A stretch of 64,000 nucleotides of DNA from Vibrio sp. CK2-1 (GCF_021726515.1 NZ_JAKKCJ010000003.1:372001-436000); one strand, 5' to 3'; positions 48,868-60,009 are shown, counted from the first letter of the stretch. Translations and numbers: made by a program. The notes: generated by a model from the letters alone, not told the origin.

Positions 48868-50553
48868 TTAAGCGTCGTGCTTGTTATTTTCTGAGGTGGT
48901 TTGTTTTACCGCAGCAAGTGCTTCAGGGTTGCTAATGTGCAAGTGAACATCACGTTGTGGGAATGGGATATTTACTCCCTCTGCGTCAAAGCGCATTTTC
49001 ACTTCACGAGTACAATCACGCATTACATCCATGTAATCTTCGGTTCTTACCCAAGGGCGAACAATAAAGTCGACTGAAGATTCATTTAGATTATCAACTT
49101 TGATCATTGGCGCTGGTGTTTTTAGAATACGTTCATCAGCACTTAAAATTTCTTCAAATATTTTTTCTGCTTGTGGAATAGAATCGCTATAGCTAATGCC
49201 AAACACCATATCGACGCGGCGCACTCTTTCGTAAGTACGGTTGATGATCACTTCCATCCAAATTTTTGAGTTTGGAACAAGAAGTACTTCGTTATCAAAG
49301 GTTCGGATTGTGGTATTCACTAGGCTTACGTGACTAACCGTGCCTTCTACGCCTGCGGCATTGATCCAATCACCTTCATCAAATGGGCGGTAGATGAGCA
49401 GCATCATGCCTGAAGCGAAGTTGGATAGGGTATCTTGTAGCGCAAAACCAATGATAATACCGGCAACACCAAGACCAGCAATGACAGGTGTTAAATCTAA
49501 GCCAATTTGCGCAAGGGCAATAAGTAAACCCACGCAGAATATCAATTTCACCGACATAGAAACGATAAATTGCTGCATCAAATTACTTAGTTTGAGGTGA
49601 GGGGCTTTCACCGCTTTGTTTAAAACTTTGTGAGTAAATTGAGCAATGATTTTGGCAATCGCCATGATTAATATAAACATGAAGACATTGAAAATCATGC
49701 TTGGGCTATTCGATAGCATCCAACCAGTAAATTGGTTTGCCCAGCTAGCAAAGGTTGATTTGAGTACTGCCCAGCTGAGTAGGTCATGAGTGATATCACC
49801 AGTAGCGACAAATAACTCATGTCTTAACTCTACCGTGCTGATCCCTAGATTATCGGCAGTATCGACTAGGTTAGAGAGCGCTTTGCTGTAGGTGTTAATG
49901 TCTCTTTCTAAATAAGACAATTCTAAGTTGATTTGTTCTGCTTGGCCGGCTGGTAGTCCATCAAGTTGACCTTGAAGTAGTTCACGATGGGTTAAGGCGT
50001 AATTTAACGCTGCGGAAGAGTAGTGAGCAAGTTGAATTAAACGAGCTTTAAAGGGCTTGAGGCTTTCATCAACATTGACCCCTAGAGTTTGTAGCCAAGC
50101 ATAGTTTTGATATTGCTCTGAATATAATACTGCTTGCGCCACGCGCATTTCATTTAAAGGGATTTGTTTTAGTAGGCGATCTTCTTTGCTTGATTGCTCA
50201 ATATCATCTTGTAGCGAGTCTAATTTCTTCTCTACATATTTCAGGTAGAAATCGTAGTACTTGGTTTGCAACTGAATTTGTTCGGTTAAAAACTTTGTAT
50301 CATGGTCAGTACGATCCATCGCATTACTGAGTTCTTGGCGTAATCTTTCGTTCATATTGTAAATTTCTAATTGAACGATAGATAAACGATCACCTTTTAA
50401 CGTTTTGGCTCTGTCTGCCAACCCTTTCATAGTCGTAGTGATTTGATTAATTTCGGATTTACTTAATGACTCTTCGCTTGATTGAGCAAACGAGGGTACT
50501 GAAAAGCTGATAAGCAAAATTAGAATAAAGTTTAAGTAATAGCGCATGGGCAA
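48868..50553 (-). CDS. MscS-family mechanosensitive ion channel
   Basis: The 561-residue protein has a signal peptide (about 1-23, ending FAQS), a long periplasmic coiled-coil region (about 25-240) and membrane helices from about 275. The MscS core includes the pore helix region AGLGVAGIIIGFALQDTLSNFASGMMLL, the beta domain (DWINAAGVEGTVSHVSLVNTTIRTFDN) and the C-terminal domain (IPFPQRDVHLH). It should open under membrane tension to release solutes after osmotic downshock. The extended periplasmic helical part puts it outside the minimal MscS type. Confidence 0.92.
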   Translation of the reverse strand: MPMRYYLNFILILLISFSVPSFAQSSEESLSKSEINQITTTMKGLADRAKTLKGDRLSIVQLEIYNMNERLRQELSNAMDRTDHDTKFLTEQIQLQTKYYDFYLKYVEKKLDSLQDDIEQSSKEDRLLKQIPLNEMRVAQAVLYSEQYQNYAWLQTLGVNVDESLKPFKARLIQLAHYSSAALNYALTHRELLQGQLDGLPAGQAEQINLELSYLERDINTYSKALSNLVDTADNLGISTVELRHELFVATGDITHDLLSWAVLKSTFASWANQFTGWMLSNSPSMIFNVFMFILIMAIAKIIAQFTHKVLNKAVKAPHLKLSNLMQQFIVSMSVKLIFCVGLLIALAQIGLDLTPVIAGLGVAGIIIGFALQDTLSNFASGMMLLIYRPFDEGDWINAAGVEGTVSHVSLVNTTIRTFDNEVLLVPNSKIWMEVIINRTYERVRRVDMVFGISYSDSIPQAEKIFEEILSADERILKTPAPMIKVDNLNESSVDFIVRPWVRTEDYMDVMRDCTREVKMRFDAEGVNIPFPQRDVHLHISNPEALAAVKQTTSENNKHDA

Positions 50554-50803
50554 ACCATCTTGATGTTGTCGATTGTCGCTATTATTACTGACTTCTAGTC
50601 AAACGCAACAGGCTTAGATTATTTATGGTTATTTCTCAGTAAAATCATTCAATTTACTTTCGATAACGACAAAATTTTCTCATTGGACTCATATTACGTT
50701 TTATAAGTTAATGCGCGTGAATTAGCGTTAGCTCCGGATAAAAGAGCTTTCGTTAACCTTATGATTTAATTTTAAAACTTAATGTAACCGGTGAGGTAAT
50801 GAT

Positions 50804-52717
50804 GTGGAAAACTCTTTGAACCTTGAGCAAATTCGCGCTAACTACAATGTACGCCATTGGAGCCAAGGCTTTTATGGAATTAATGATGCAGGTGAAATGA
50901 CGGTATCGCCTAGAGCGGGCCAAGATCATTTACAAGTGCCATTAAGTACTATCGTGAAACAGATGGAAGCGAAAAACTTAACGCTGCCAGCTTTGGTTCG
51001 TTTTCCGCAAATTTTGCATCAACGTGTGCACAGTGTGTGTAATGCTTTTAATCAAGCAATTGAAGAATATAACTACAGTAATCGTTATTTGTTGGTTTAC
51101 CCAATTAAAGTGAATCAGCAAAAAGAAGTGGTCGATGAGATTCTAGCCAGCCAGGCTGAACTTGAGCATAAACAATTGGGTTTAGAAGCGGGCAGCAAGC
51201 CTGAACTTTTGGCAGTACTGGCATTAGCTCAACAAGCTAGCTCGGTGATTGTGTGTAACGGCTATAAAGACCGCGAATACATTCGACTTGCTTTAATTGG
51301 TGAAAAGCTTGGACATAAAGTGTTTATCGTTTTAGAGAAATTATCTGAGCTTGATTTGGTGCTATCGGAAGCAAAATCATTAGGGGTTAAGCCTCGTATG
51401 GGGTTGCGTATTCGCCTAGCTTCACAAGGTGCCGGTAAATGGCAATCGAGTGGTGGTGAAAAATCGAAATTTGGTCTATCTGCTAGCCAAGTACTAACGG
51501 TAATCAATCGCCTAAAAGCCGAAGACCAACTTGATACGCTACAACTGGTGCATTTTCACTTAGGTTCACAAATGGCCAATATTCGCGATGTGCGTAATGG
51601 GGTTAGTGAAGCGGCACGTTTCTATTGTGAGCTACGTGATATCGGTGCTCAATTAGATTACATGGATGTCGGTGGCGGTTTGGCGGTCGATTACGATGGA
51701 ACTCGTAGTCAATCACACAGTTCGATGAACTACGGCTTGGCAGAATACGCGCGCAATATCGTGTCAACAATTGGCGATATTTGTCAGCTTTATAACCAGC
51801 CTGAACCTACGATTATCTCTGAATCTGGACGTTCATTAACCGCGCATCATGCCGTATTAATTACCAATGTTATTGGTACTGAAAGCTATAAAGTCGAAGA
51901 GATTTTCGCGCCAGAAACCGAAGCACCAACGCTATTACATAACATGTGGCGTAATTGGGAAATTTTATCGCAAGGTACTGACGATAGAGCGTTAATCGAA
52001 ATATATAACGATACGCAAAGCGATTTAGCTGAAGCGCATAATCAATTTGCGACTGGCGTGATTAACTTGCAGCATCGCGCTTGGGCGGAGCAAGTGTGCT
52101 TACGTATTTGTTATGAGTTGCGTAGTCAATTGAGTAATAACAACCGTTTCCATCGTCCAATTATGGATGAATTGAATGAGCGTTTAGCGGATAAGTTTTT
52201 CGTGAACTTTTCCTTGTTTCAATCTTTGCCAGATGCATGGGGAATTGACCAAGTTTTCCCAGTAATGCCTTTGACTAATTTGAATCAAGTCGAACAAACG
52301 CGTGCGGTGATGTTGGATATTACTTGTGACTCGGATGGTGTGATTGACCAATACGTCGATGGTCAGGGCATTGAAACCACATTGCCAGTACCACGTTGGG
52401 ATAAAGATACCCCGTATTTGATGGGCTTCTTTTTAGTTGGCGCGTACCAAGAGATTTTGGGCGACATGCATAACCTATTTGGTGATAGTCACTCGGTAGT
52501 GGTGAATGTGAATGAGCAAGGTGAGCCGGAGATCGTTTCGATTAACGAAGGTGACACGGTAGAAGACATGCTGCGTTACGTGCACATTGATGTCGATGAT
52601 ATTCGTCGTAACTACCGCGAACTGGTGGCAAGCCGTGTTGATGCTTCAGAACAACAGCAGATCCTTGCAGAGTTAGAGCAAGGGCTATCTGGATACACTT
52701 ATTTGGAAGATATATAA
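50804..52717 (+). CDS. speA: Biosynthetic arginine decarboxylase
   Basis: SpeA converts arginine to agmatine, the first step of polyamine synthesis by this route. The 637-residue PLP enzyme has the lysine region [12 protein letters not shown] (about 98-109), a substrate-binding [11 protein letters not shown] (about 288-298) and the C-terminal [10 protein letters not shown] region. The start is GTG with GAGG 8 bases upstream. speB begins 2 bases after the stop, so the two enzymes are made together. Confidence 0.97.
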   Translation: MENSLNLEQIRANYNVRHWSQGFYGINDAGEMTVSPRAGQDHLQVPLSTIVKQMEAKNLTLPALVRFPQILHQRVHSVCNAFNQAIEEYNYSNRYLLVYPIKVNQQKEVVDEILASQAELEHKQLGLEAGSKPELLAVLALAQQASSVIVCNGYKDREYIRLALIGEKLGHKVFIVLEKLSELDLVLSEAKSLGVKPRMGLRIRLASQGAGKWQSSGGEKSKFGLSASQVLTVINRLKAEDQLDTLQLVHFHLGSQMANIRDVRNGVSEAARFYCELRDIGAQLDYMDVGGGLAVDYDGTRSQSHSSMNYGLAEYARNIVSTIGDICQLYNQPEPTIISESGRSLTAHHAVLITNVIGTESYKVEEIFAPETEAPTLLHNMWRNWEILSQGTDDRALIEIYNDTQSDLAEAHNQFATGVINLQHRAWAEQVCLRICYELRSQLSNNNRFHRPIMDELNERLADKFFVNFSLFQSLPDAWGIDQVFPVMPLTNLNQVEQTRAVMLDITCDSDGVIDQYVDGQGIETTLPVPRWDKDTPYLMGFFLVGAYQEILGDMHNLFGDSHSVVVNVNEQGEPEIVSINEGDTVEDMLRYVHIDVDDIRRNYRELVASRVDASEQQQILAELEQGLSGYTYLEDI

Positions 52718-52719
52718 CA

Positions 52720-53655
52720 ATGAATAAGTTTGATGATTTGTTTAATAAACCAGATTACTCACTGTATTCCAACTCAATGAGTTTTGTGCGCAGACCTATG
52801 GTGCAAAACCCAGTTGAAGCGCAGGCTGATGTGGTGGTATTAGGTGTGCCGTTTGATATGGCAACTTCCGGACGTTCTGGTGCTCGCATGGGGCCGGATG
52901 CGATTCGCCGTGCGTCAGTCAATCTTGCATGGGAAAGTAAAAAGTTTCCGTGGAATTTTAATCTATTCAAACATACCAATGTGGTGGATGCTGGTGATTT
53001 GGTGTTTGATTGCGGTGACGCAGAAGATTTAACGCAGCGTTTAGAAGCGGCCGCGACAGAAATCATTGCGAGTGGAAAAACGTTATTAAGCTTAGGTGGC
53101 GATCACTTCATTACTTTGCCTTTATTACGTGCTCATGCAAAACAATATGGTGAAATGGCATTGATTCACTTTGATGCGCATACTGATACTTACAGCAATG
53201 GCAGTCGTTATGATCACGGCACCATGTTTTATCATGCGCCGAAAGAAGGGCTGATTTCTCGCGAGCACTCGATACAAATTGGTATCCGCACCGAATATAA
53301 GCAACAAGGTCACGGCTTTAATGTGATCAACGCAATGGAAGCGAATGATTTATCGGCGGCAGATATTGTAGAGAAAATCAAAGCGATAGTGGGTGATAAA
53401 CCTGTCTATTTAACCTTTGATATTGATTGCTTAGATCCCGCCTTTGCACCGGGTACTGGTACGCCAGTGTGTGGCGGTATGACATCGGATAAAGTACTGA
53501 AGATTCTGCGCAATCTGCAAGGAATCAACTTGGTCGGAATGGATGTGGTTGAAGTGTCACCGGCTTATGATCAAAGTGATATTACTGCTTTGGCTGGGGC
53601 AACCATCGCACTGGACTTATTGTACCTCTGGACTCAACAGCGCCTCAGATGCTAA
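52720..53655 (+). CDS. speB: Agmatinase
   Basis: SpeB hydrolyses agmatine to putrescine and urea. The 311-residue ureohydrolase has the three manganese-binding signatures: GGDHFITLP (about 125-133), [10 protein letters not shown] (about 148-157) and [18 protein letters not shown] (about 228-245). It forms an operon with speA, and a strong terminator follows. Confidence 0.97.
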   Translation: MNKFDDLFNKPDYSLYSNSMSFVRRPMVQNPVEAQADVVVLGVPFDMATSGRSGARMGPDAIRRASVNLAWESKKFPWNFNLFKHTNVVDAGDLVFDCGDAEDLTQRLEAAATEIIASGKTLLSLGGDHFITLPLLRAHAKQYGEMALIHFDAHTDTYSNGSRYDHGTMFYHAPKEGLISREHSIQIGIRTEYKQQGHGFNVINAMEANDLSAADIVEKIKAIVGDKPVYLTFDIDCLDPAFAPGTGTPVCGGMTSDKVLKILRNLQGINLVGMDVVEVSPAYDQSDITALAGATIALDLLYLWTQQRLRC

Positions 53656-53660
53656 AAGAT

Positions 53661-53694
53661 AAAATGCACAACTATTGAACGGTTGTGCATTTTT
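53661..53694 (+). terminator. Intrinsic terminator of speAB
   Basis: AAAATGCACAAC (53661-53672) pairs perfectly with 53682-53693 across a 9-base loop, with T residues at the end. Confidence 0.9.
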
Positions 53695-53782
53695 GTTTGA
53701 CTTTTGTTACCAATCGATTGCTTTTGTGTGAGTCGCTGCTTAGAATTCGCCCATCTTTTCCTATTGATAGAATGCAATTGCA

Positions 53783-54622
53783 ATGAAATTAGAAACCGTC
53801 GATTATCTCGCTGATAATGCTGCTGAGTTATTTGTCAAATCTCTGCGTGAGACTGGCTTTGGTGTATTAAAAAATCATCCAATCCCTAAAGAGTTGGTTG
53901 AGTCTATCTATGAAAATTGGCAACAGTTTTTCTTATCAGAACAAAAACATGATTTTCATTTTAACGCCGATACTCAAGATGGTTATTTTCCTCCTTCAGT
54001 GTCTGAAATGGCAAAAGGCCACAGTGTTAAAGATATTAAAGAATATTTCCATGTGTACCCTTGGGGGCAAATCCCTGAACCTTTAAAGGCTCAGATTTTA
54101 GATTACTACCAGCGTGCAGATTCATTTGCTCAACAGTTATTAGGTTGGGTTGAAGAATATGCCCCTCAAGAGGTTCAAGAAAAATTTTCAATCGCACTTT
54201 CAGAAATGATTAAAGATAGTGATAAGACTTTATTACGTATTTTGCATTATCCACCAATGACTGGTAATGAAGAACCTGGCGCTATCCGTGCGGCAGCACA
54301 TGAGGATATAAACCTTTTAACGATTTTACCTGCGGCAAATGAGCCTGGACTGCAAGTGAAAACATTAGAGGGTGAGTGGTTAGATGTCCCTTGTGACTTC
54401 GGAAATTTAATTATTAACATTGGTGACATGTTGCAAGAAGCATCGGGCGGCTATTTCCCATCTACCACGCATCGAGTCATAAACCCAACTGGAGAGCGTC
54501 AAGAGAAGTCACGTATTTCTCTGCCACTGTTCTTACACGCAAAACCGGATGTAGTGCTTTCTGAACGTTATACCGCGCATAGTTACCTAATGGAGCGCCT
54601 ACGAGAATTAGGGTTAATTTAA
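53783..54622 (+). CDS. 2-oxoglutarate/Fe(II)-dependent oxygenase (isopenicillin N synthase-like)
   Basis: The 279-residue enzyme has an N-terminal non-heme dioxygenase domain (about 1-110) and a C-terminal double-stranded beta-helix. The iron facial triad is visible as His-x-Asp in AAHEDINLLTIL (about 172-184) and His in STTHRVINP (about 232-240). The 2-oxoglutarate-binding Arg-x-Ser is in SRISLPLF (about 248-255). The substrate is unknown. It is a single gene after speAB. Confidence 0.87.
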   Translation: MKLETVDYLADNAAELFVKSLRETGFGVLKNHPIPKELVESIYENWQQFFLSEQKHDFHFNADTQDGYFPPSVSEMAKGHSVKDIKEYFHVYPWGQIPEPLKAQILDYYQRADSFAQQLLGWVEEYAPQEVQEKFSIALSEMIKDSDKTLLRILHYPPMTGNEEPGAIRAAAHEDINLLTILPAANEPGLQVKTLEGEWLDVPCDFGNLIINIGDMLQEASGGYFPSTTHRVINPTGERQEKSRISLPLFLHAKPDVVLSERYTAHSYLMERLRELGLI

Positions 54623-54732
54623 TTCTAGATATACCTAATTTCCATATATCTTCTAAAACCTATGACGGAATCTGAAAAAGAGGAAGCCATGGGTTTTTTA
54701 TTACTTGGATATTGGTGGTTATTAGGTCAACC

Positions 54733-55647
54733 TTAGGCAAACTTGCGTTGATAACGTTTTTCCATACTAACATTACCCAGTAATCCACCTTGATGGATAT
54801 ACAGTAGTGGCTGGGTTGGGTGGCTCTCTCTCCATAGCTGTAAACATTGCCACATATATGGGTCGTAGAGTAGGTCAAATTCAACTTGGGTTTGTTGCTT
54901 TAATTGCTGCCATATTTGGTAGTCTTGCGCATATAATTTACCAAATTGGTGCTTTGCTTTTTCATCTGTTGTGAGACTTTTTGTAAGAATAGTCGGGTGC
55001 AAAGGCTCATTTAAGCTATCAAATTGCTGGGTTAAGTACGCTGTACCGCCAACACAGGCACAGGTGATCACATCAATATTATGTTTCTTGAGATGCTTGA
55101 TTAAATACAGCGCAGTGGTTCCTGTGCCAGATGGTAGCGCAACAGTTAAGGCGCTAATGCCTTGCGCGCTTTTCCAATCAATGATTTCTTGCGCTAACTG
55201 CTTAATTCCACGTTCAGCAATCGGGCTTCTACCGCCTTCTTCAACAAATAAACACTGCTCGTCTGGCTGACGAATTTGCTTGATGTAATCACTAGGATGA
55301 AGAGCGGAAGAAAGGGCACTCACCTCGATGAGTTTTGCGCCTAGTGCTAATGAAGCTTGATAATTACCAACCGGATTTTGTTTTAACCAGCTAGGAATAT
55401 GGTCAACATAAAATTCCAATTGCCAGCCTTTGAGTTTCGCCAGTGCAGCCAAGCTGTATAACGAATTCGCCTGGGGTGAACCATAGCCAATAAGGGTGGT
55501 GACATTTGGGAAGTCATCTTCCAGTAGCGCCATAAATTTACGAGCTTTATTACCTGAGAATTCTGGGTGAAGCAGGTCATCCCGTTTTAGATAAAAAGGA
55601 TGACCGTTGAAGGTGTGGTGGGTTATTGGGGTGTTGGCTAGCTTCAT
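54733..55647 (-). CDS. PLP-dependent ACC deaminase/D-cysteine desulfhydrase-like protein
   Basis: The 304-residue fold-type II PLP enzyme starts MKLANTPITHHTF and has the PLP-lysine region LLHPEFSGNKARKF (about 25-38) and the glycine-rich phosphate loop PSGTGTTALYL. Its substrate could be D-cysteine, ACC or another small amino acid. The frame continues 31 codons upstream, but that stretch lies in a mosaic repeat and is not protein-like. A TATAAT word on the minus strand (55661-55666) sits 13 bases before the 55647 start, so the transcript leader may be very short. No ribosome site is clear. Confidence 0.8.
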   Translation of the reverse strand: MKLANTPITHHTFNGHPFYLKRDDLLHPEFSGNKARKFMALLEDDFPNVTTLIGYGSPQANSLYSLAALAKLKGWQLEFYVDHIPSWLKQNPVGNYQASLALGAKLIEVSALSSALHPSDYIKQIRQPDEQCLFVEEGGRSPIAERGIKQLAQEIIDWKSAQGISALTVALPSGTGTTALYLIKHLKKHNIDVITCACVGGTAYLTQQFDSLNEPLHPTILTKSLTTDEKAKHQFGKLYAQDYQIWQQLKQQTQVEFDLLYDPYMWQCLQLWRESHPTQPLLYIHQGGLLGNVSMEKRYQRKFA

Positions 55648-55679
55648 ACTCAGTGGAGAGATTATAGTTCCTAGTGTAT

Positions 55680-55790
55680 AGGTTGCTCGGGCACTTTGTT
55701 TCTCGTGGCTCGTAACTCGAACGACGCTTTGCTTTTTCAAGTACCGAGAAGCGTAGCGCTCGAAATACGAGTTACGCTCTAAGACTATCT
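55680..55790. repeat. Palindrome-rich mosaic repeat between the PLP enzyme gene and ygiQ
   Basis: CGTAACTCG (about 55709-55717) and CGAGTTACG (about 55768-55776) form the outer arms, with ACCGAGAAGCGTAGCGCTCG between them. It shares the GAGAAGCGAAGCGC-type core with the repeats at 25.7 and 60.1 kb. It overlaps the ygiQ stop region and supplies a spurious N-terminal extension to the next gene. Confidence 0.7.
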
Positions 55791-58136
55791 CGCGCGACTA
55801 CCCGCAGGTTTGCCTTTGGGCTTACCCTTAAACCCAGTGTTTTTGCCTTGATTTGGTTTGTTTTGTCCCGCGGGTTTACGGTTAGCACCTGCTGGCTTTT
55901 TGTTATTACCAGACGATTTACCGTTACCATTACCTTGTGGACGTTCACCACCTAAACCCGGTTGACCTTTAGCTCCAGTGTGTTTGGTCGCAAAACGGTT
56001 CGCGCCATGGCGACCTGATTTACGACGCTGTGCTGGTGTTAAAGTATCGACTGCATCTTCAGCCGGTACTAGGCAGCTTGGCTTATCACCAATTAAATGC
56101 TTTTTACCCATGTTAATTAATGCTTCACGGATCATCGGCCAGTTAGCTGGATCGTGATAACGTAATAAGCCTTTATGTAAGCGACGTTGGCGTTCACCTT
56201 TAGCAACCGGCACATCTTCACGTTGTTTGTATTTAACACGCTTCAATGGGTTGGTTTCTGAGTAATACATTGAGGTTGCATTACACATTGGCGATGGGTA
56301 GAAGTTCTGTACCTGATCACACTCAAAGTTGTTGCTCTTGAGCCATAGTGCCAAGTTCAACATATCTTCATCTTCTGTGCCCGGGTGAGCCGAGATAAAG
56401 TAAGGGATCAGATATTGTTTTTTACCAGCTTCTGCACTGTATTTTTCAAACATTTGCTTGAAGGTGTCATAAGTACCCATACCTGGCTTCATCATTTTAT
56501 TTAATGGGCCATTTTCAGTATGTTCTGGTGCTATTTTTAAGTAACCACCAACGTGATGAGTAACCAGCTCTTTCACGTATTCTGGTGATTCAATTGCTAA
56601 GTCATAACGAACGCCTGATGCGATCATCACTTTCTTAATCCCCGGCACTTTACGTGCAGCGCGATACAAATCAATGGTGTGTTGATGATCGGTATTCAGC
56701 TTGTTACAGATACCCGGGAATACACAAGATGGACGACGGCAGTTAGCTTCTGCTTTTGGATCTGAACAACCTAAACGGTACATGTTTGCCGTCGGGCCAC
56801 CAAGATCTGAAATTGTGCCAGTAAAGCCCGGTACTTTGTCGCGAATGTCTTCCATCTCACTCAAAATAGACTCTTGCGAGCGGTTTTGAATAATACGACC
56901 TTCGTGCTCTGTAATAGAACAGAATGAACAACCGCCAAAGCAACCACGCATGATATTTACTGAGGTTTTAATCATGTCGTAGGCTGGAATTTTTGCCTTG
57001 CCATACATTGGGTGTGGGCGGCGTGCATACGGTAGACCAAACACAAAATCCATTTCCTCTGTTGAAAGCGGGATAGGGGCTTGGTTTACCCATAATTCAC
57101 GATCACCATGCTTTTGAATCAAAGCGCGGCCCGAATATGGGTTCGTTTCTAGGTGCATAATACGGCTAGCGTGCGCGTATAGAATTCGGTCGTTATTTAA
57201 TTTTTCAAACGGTGGCAAGCGAACCGCGGTGCTTTTTGAATCATGACGCGGTTTGCGATCTAACTTTATCTGCTGCGGCTGAATTTCAATCGGCTGAGCT
57301 TGTGCTTTCTGAGCATCTTCCGCTTGTTGATCTTTAGATTGAGTATCGCAGTTGCTTTCTACTTCATACGGGTTAATTGGTACGAAGACCGCTTTGCTTG
57401 GTTTTTCAATACGTGAAGAGTCAATCACCGTGAAGCCTTCTGGAACTGCAGGTAAGTTCACCGCGGTGCCACGAATGTTAGTCATTTCGCTGATTGATTC
57501 TTGATTGGCAAGGCGATGTGCCACTTCAACCAAGGCACGTTCGGCGTTACCAAAGAGAAGAATGTCGGCTTTGGCATCGAATAAAACTGAGCGGCGAACT
57601 TTATCTGACCAGTAATCGTAGTGAGCGATACGGCGCAAGCTTGCTTCAATGCCACCTAGAACAATTGGGGTTTCTTTATATGCTTCACGACAACGTTGTG
57701 AGTACACCAAAGTCGCACGATCAGGGCGTTTGCCACCTTCGTTATTTGGCGTGTAGGCGTCATCGTGACGAAGTTTTCTATCAGAGGTATAACGGTTGAT
57801 CATTGAGTCCATGTTGCCAGAGGTGATACCGAAAAATAGATTCGGCTGACCTAGCTTCATGAAGTCGTTTTTATTTTCCCATTTTGGCTGCGCAATAATA
57901 CCGACACGAAAGCCTTGCGCTTCCAGTAATCGACCTATGATCGCCATCCCAAAACTTGGGTGATCAACATAAGCATCGCCCGTTACAATGATAATGTCAC
58001 AGCTATCCCAGCCAAGTGCATCCATTTCTTTTCGACTGGTCGGCAGGAAAGGCGCAGGACCAAAACATTCCGCCCAATATTTTGGATACTGGTCGATAGG
58101 TGTTGGCTTGGTGGATTGTTGGATGTCGCTGTACAT
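55785..58136 (-). CDS. ygiQ: Radical SAM protein YgiQ (UPF0313 family)
   Basis: The 783-residue protein has the N-terminal UPF0313 domain (MYSDIQQ onward), a radical SAM core with [10 protein letters not shown] (about 386-395) that binds the [4Fe-4S] cluster, and a basic, low-complexity Gly/Lys/Asn/Pro-rich tail (about 715-783) that may bind nucleic acid. Its reaction is not established. The frame extends nine codons further upstream, but AGAGGTC lies about 8 bases before the 58136 ATG. It is divergent from elbB. Confidence 0.93.
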   Translation of the reverse strand: MYSDIQQSTKPTPIDQYPKYWAECFGPAPFLPTSRKEMDALGWDSCDIIIVTGDAYVDHPSFGMAIIGRLLEAQGFRVGIIAQPKWENKNDFMKLGQPNLFFGITSGNMDSMINRYTSDRKLRHDDAYTPNNEGGKRPDRATLVYSQRCREAYKETPIVLGGIEASLRRIAHYDYWSDKVRRSVLFDAKADILLFGNAERALVEVAHRLANQESISEMTNIRGTAVNLPAVPEGFTVIDSSRIEKPSKAVFVPINPYEVESNCDTQSKDQQAEDAQKAQAQPIEIQPQQIKLDRKPRHDSKSTAVRLPPFEKLNNDRILYAHASRIMHLETNPYSGRALIQKHGDRELWVNQAPIPLSTEEMDFVFGLPYARRPHPMYGKAKIPAYDMIKTSVNIMRGCFGGCSFCSITEHEGRIIQNRSQESILSEMEDIRDKVPGFTGTISDLGGPTANMYRLGCSDPKAEANCRRPSCVFPGICNKLNTDHQHTIDLYRAARKVPGIKKVMIASGVRYDLAIESPEYVKELVTHHVGGYLKIAPEHTENGPLNKMMKPGMGTYDTFKQMFEKYSAEAGKKQYLIPYFISAHPGTEDEDMLNLALWLKSNNFECDQVQNFYPSPMCNATSMYYSETNPLKRVKYKQREDVPVAKGERQRRLHKGLLRYHDPANWPMIREALINMGKKHLIGDKPSCLVPAEDAVDTLTPAQRRKSGRHGANRFATKHTGAKGQPGLGGERPQGNGNGKSSGNNKKPAGANRKPAGQNKPNQGKNTGFKGKPKGKPAGSRAR

Positions 58137-58273
58137 AAAATGACCTCTAATTTGGGATGCCAAAGTATACAGATTAAGACCAAGATCGACTAGGATAAAA
58201 GTAAACTATTTTCATTCTATGCCCTTATTTATATAGGGGTTAAGGCATTATCGAAATAACCCAAGGAGTCTGT

Positions 58274-58918
58274 ATGTCAAAGCAAGTTGCTGTAATTTTA
58301 ACAGGATGTGGTGTTTATGATGGGTCAGAAATCAACGAGGTGGTATTAACCTTATTGGCACTTGAACAACAAGGTGCGAGTTATCAATGTTTTGCCCCTA
58401 ATATTGAACAAACTCATGTGTTAAATCATTTATCCGGAGAAGAACAAAGCCAAACACGCAATGTATTGCAAGAGGCGGCTCGTATCGTGCGAGGTAATGT
58501 GCAAGATATTGCCGAATTAGACGCTAACAATTTTGATTCCATGATCATGACTGGCGGCTTTGGGGTGGCTAAAAACTTATCGTCATTTGCTTTTAAGGGG
58601 CAAGGTTTGGATATTCTGCCGTGTATTAGCAAAACCATGAAAGCGTTCCATTCAGCAGGGAAAATTGCCGGCTATATGTGTATTGCCCCGGTGTTATTAC
58701 CAAAAGTGTTTGAAGGTGTGAAATGCACCATAGGTAACGATCCTGATGTTGCAGGAGCGATTAATGCACTAGGTGGCCAACATGTTGAATGTAGTGTCGA
58801 TGATATTGTTGTTGATGAGCAATACCATGTGGTGACGACACCTGCCTATATGTTGGCTGAAAATCTGTTACAGGCGAAATCAGGTATTGATAAATTAGTT
58901 GCTCATATTTGCTTATAG
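58274..58918 (+). CDS. elbB: Glyoxalase ElbB (DJ-1/PfpI superfamily)
   Basis: The 214-residue protein is of the DJ-1/PfpI superfamily. It has TGCGVYDGSEINE at the N-terminus, MTGGFGVAKNLSSFA near 91-105 and the cysteine-containing AGYMCIAPVLLP near 130-141. ElbB (also called SCRP-27A or 'isoprenoid biosynthesis protein') shows low glyoxalase activity in E. coli. The start is supported by AAGGAG 8 bases upstream. Confidence 0.93.
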   Translation: MSKQVAVILTGCGVYDGSEINEVVLTLLALEQQGASYQCFAPNIEQTHVLNHLSGEEQSQTRNVLQEAARIVRGNVQDIAELDANNFDSMIMTGGFGVAKNLSSFAFKGQGLDILPCISKTMKAFHSAGKIAGYMCIAPVLLPKVFEGVKCTIGNDPDVAGAINALGGQHVECSVDDIVVDEQYHVVTTPAYMLAENLLQAKSGIDKLVAHICL

Positions 58919-59035
58919 TTTTGAGTGGTTGAGAAGGTTAACTTATTGCGGATTCACCAAGATTTTTGTGATGAGTTTTGGTAAAGTCCGCAGCGAGTTA
59001 ACTATTTAGATCAACAGCCCCTAGGATCCAGCCTG

Positions 59036-59710
59036 ATGTATTCGTATTTATTAAACGTTATTCCGCCGATGTTATTTGGCGCTCAATGTGTTTTGTTAAT
59101 GGTGTTGCTCAAAGGGGAAATTTGCCCGGGTCAGCGTGGTCGCATTCATAAGCAACTCCCTGTGATTGGGGTAGTATGGCTGGCTATTAGCCCATTATTT
59201 TGGCCACTAGCATCAGTTGGTATCTTAATTCTGGCTTTCTTTTCTCAAGTGAAAGTCAGCAAAACTCGCGATTCAGGCCCACTTTGGCTACTTAAAGTCG
59301 CCAATGGTTTTGCGCTGGCTTATAACGTGTTTTTCATTCTAGGTTCAGACCGCCCACAAGGTTTGTTCATGCTGTTTGCCATGCTGTTCCTAGGCGCAGG
59401 TTTAAGCCATGTACTACTAACTTTTGCTCGTACACGTTTGCAAGCATTTCACCGTTTATTGCCCGTTGCAGGTATTGTCGGCGCGATGCTGATTTGCTTA
59501 GCGGTACTATGGCAAACCCAGCAATATAGCTTGAATTACTTGCACAATACCATTTGGTCTTTAGTAGGCTGCTTTGGTTTGATCTTATTGGGAATTGTCG
59601 CTTCAAGCTGGCATATCTTTACCCAGAAAACCATTACTAAAGCACAACCTGCGATTGGTTTAGTAATGAGTCTAGCCGCTATGGTTGGCTTCGCTGGGTT
59701 GTTGTTTTAA
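59036..59710 (+). CDS. Unknown multi-pass membrane protein
   Basis: I do not recognise this 224-residue protein. It has about seven hydrophobic segments (near 3-25, 41-72, 82-101, 106-127, 139-158, 168-190 and 203-224) and almost no soluble part. A basic loop, KVSKTRDSGPLW, lies near residues 73-84. It is conserved-looking, with no frameshift. It lies between elbB and a DUF4250 gene. A ribosome site is weak. Confidence 0.7.
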   Translation: MYSYLLNVIPPMLFGAQCVLLMVLLKGEICPGQRGRIHKQLPVIGVVWLAISPLFWPLASVGILILAFFSQVKVSKTRDSGPLWLLKVANGFALAYNVFFILGSDRPQGLFMLFAMLFLGAGLSHVLLTFARTRLQAFHRLLPVAGIVGAMLICLAVLWQTQQYSLNYLHNTIWSLVGCFGLILLGIVASSWHIFTQKTITKAQPAIGLVMSLAAMVGFAGLLF

Positions 59711-59812
59711 ATAACCTGATTCATTCGAAAGCGATTATTTTTGCTTCATCACAGAATTTCTCATCGACAAGTACTATTCTTAGATTGTGACTTTTTCTAA
59801 AGGAGCAATCAG

Positions 59813-60007
59813 ATGGATTTAAGCAATGTAAAACGTTGGGATAGTATTATTCTGCTTGGTATCGTAAACGAAAAACTAAGATTAGAATGCGACAGTTTTG
59901 ATGAACTAGTCACCATGTATGAAATGGATGTAGAAGACTTGGTCGGTAAGCTTGATGTGCTTGGGTATCAATATGATCCACTGACGAATCAGTTTAAGGC
60001 GAGGTGA
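59813..60007 (+). CDS. DUF4250 domain protein
   Basis: The 64-residue acidic protein matches the DUF4250 family: DSIILLGIVNEKLRLECDSFDEL near residues 10-32 and DVEDLVGKLDVLGYQYD near 39-55. Its function is unknown. AAGGAGCAATCAG gives a strong ribosome site. Tandem repeats begin immediately after its stop. Confidence 0.85.
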   Translation: MDLSNVKRWDSIILLGIVNEKLRLECDSFDELVTMYEMDVEDLVGKLDVLGYQYDPLTNQFKAR

Positions 60008-60009
60008 GT

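Noticed and set aside
54662..54736. 24-codon plus-strand frame (MTESEKEEAMGFLLLGYWW) that could be a small membrane peptide
   Set aside because: There is no ribosome site upstream, and it overlaps the end of the convergent PLP-enzyme gene by a few bases. It could be real but cannot be supported.
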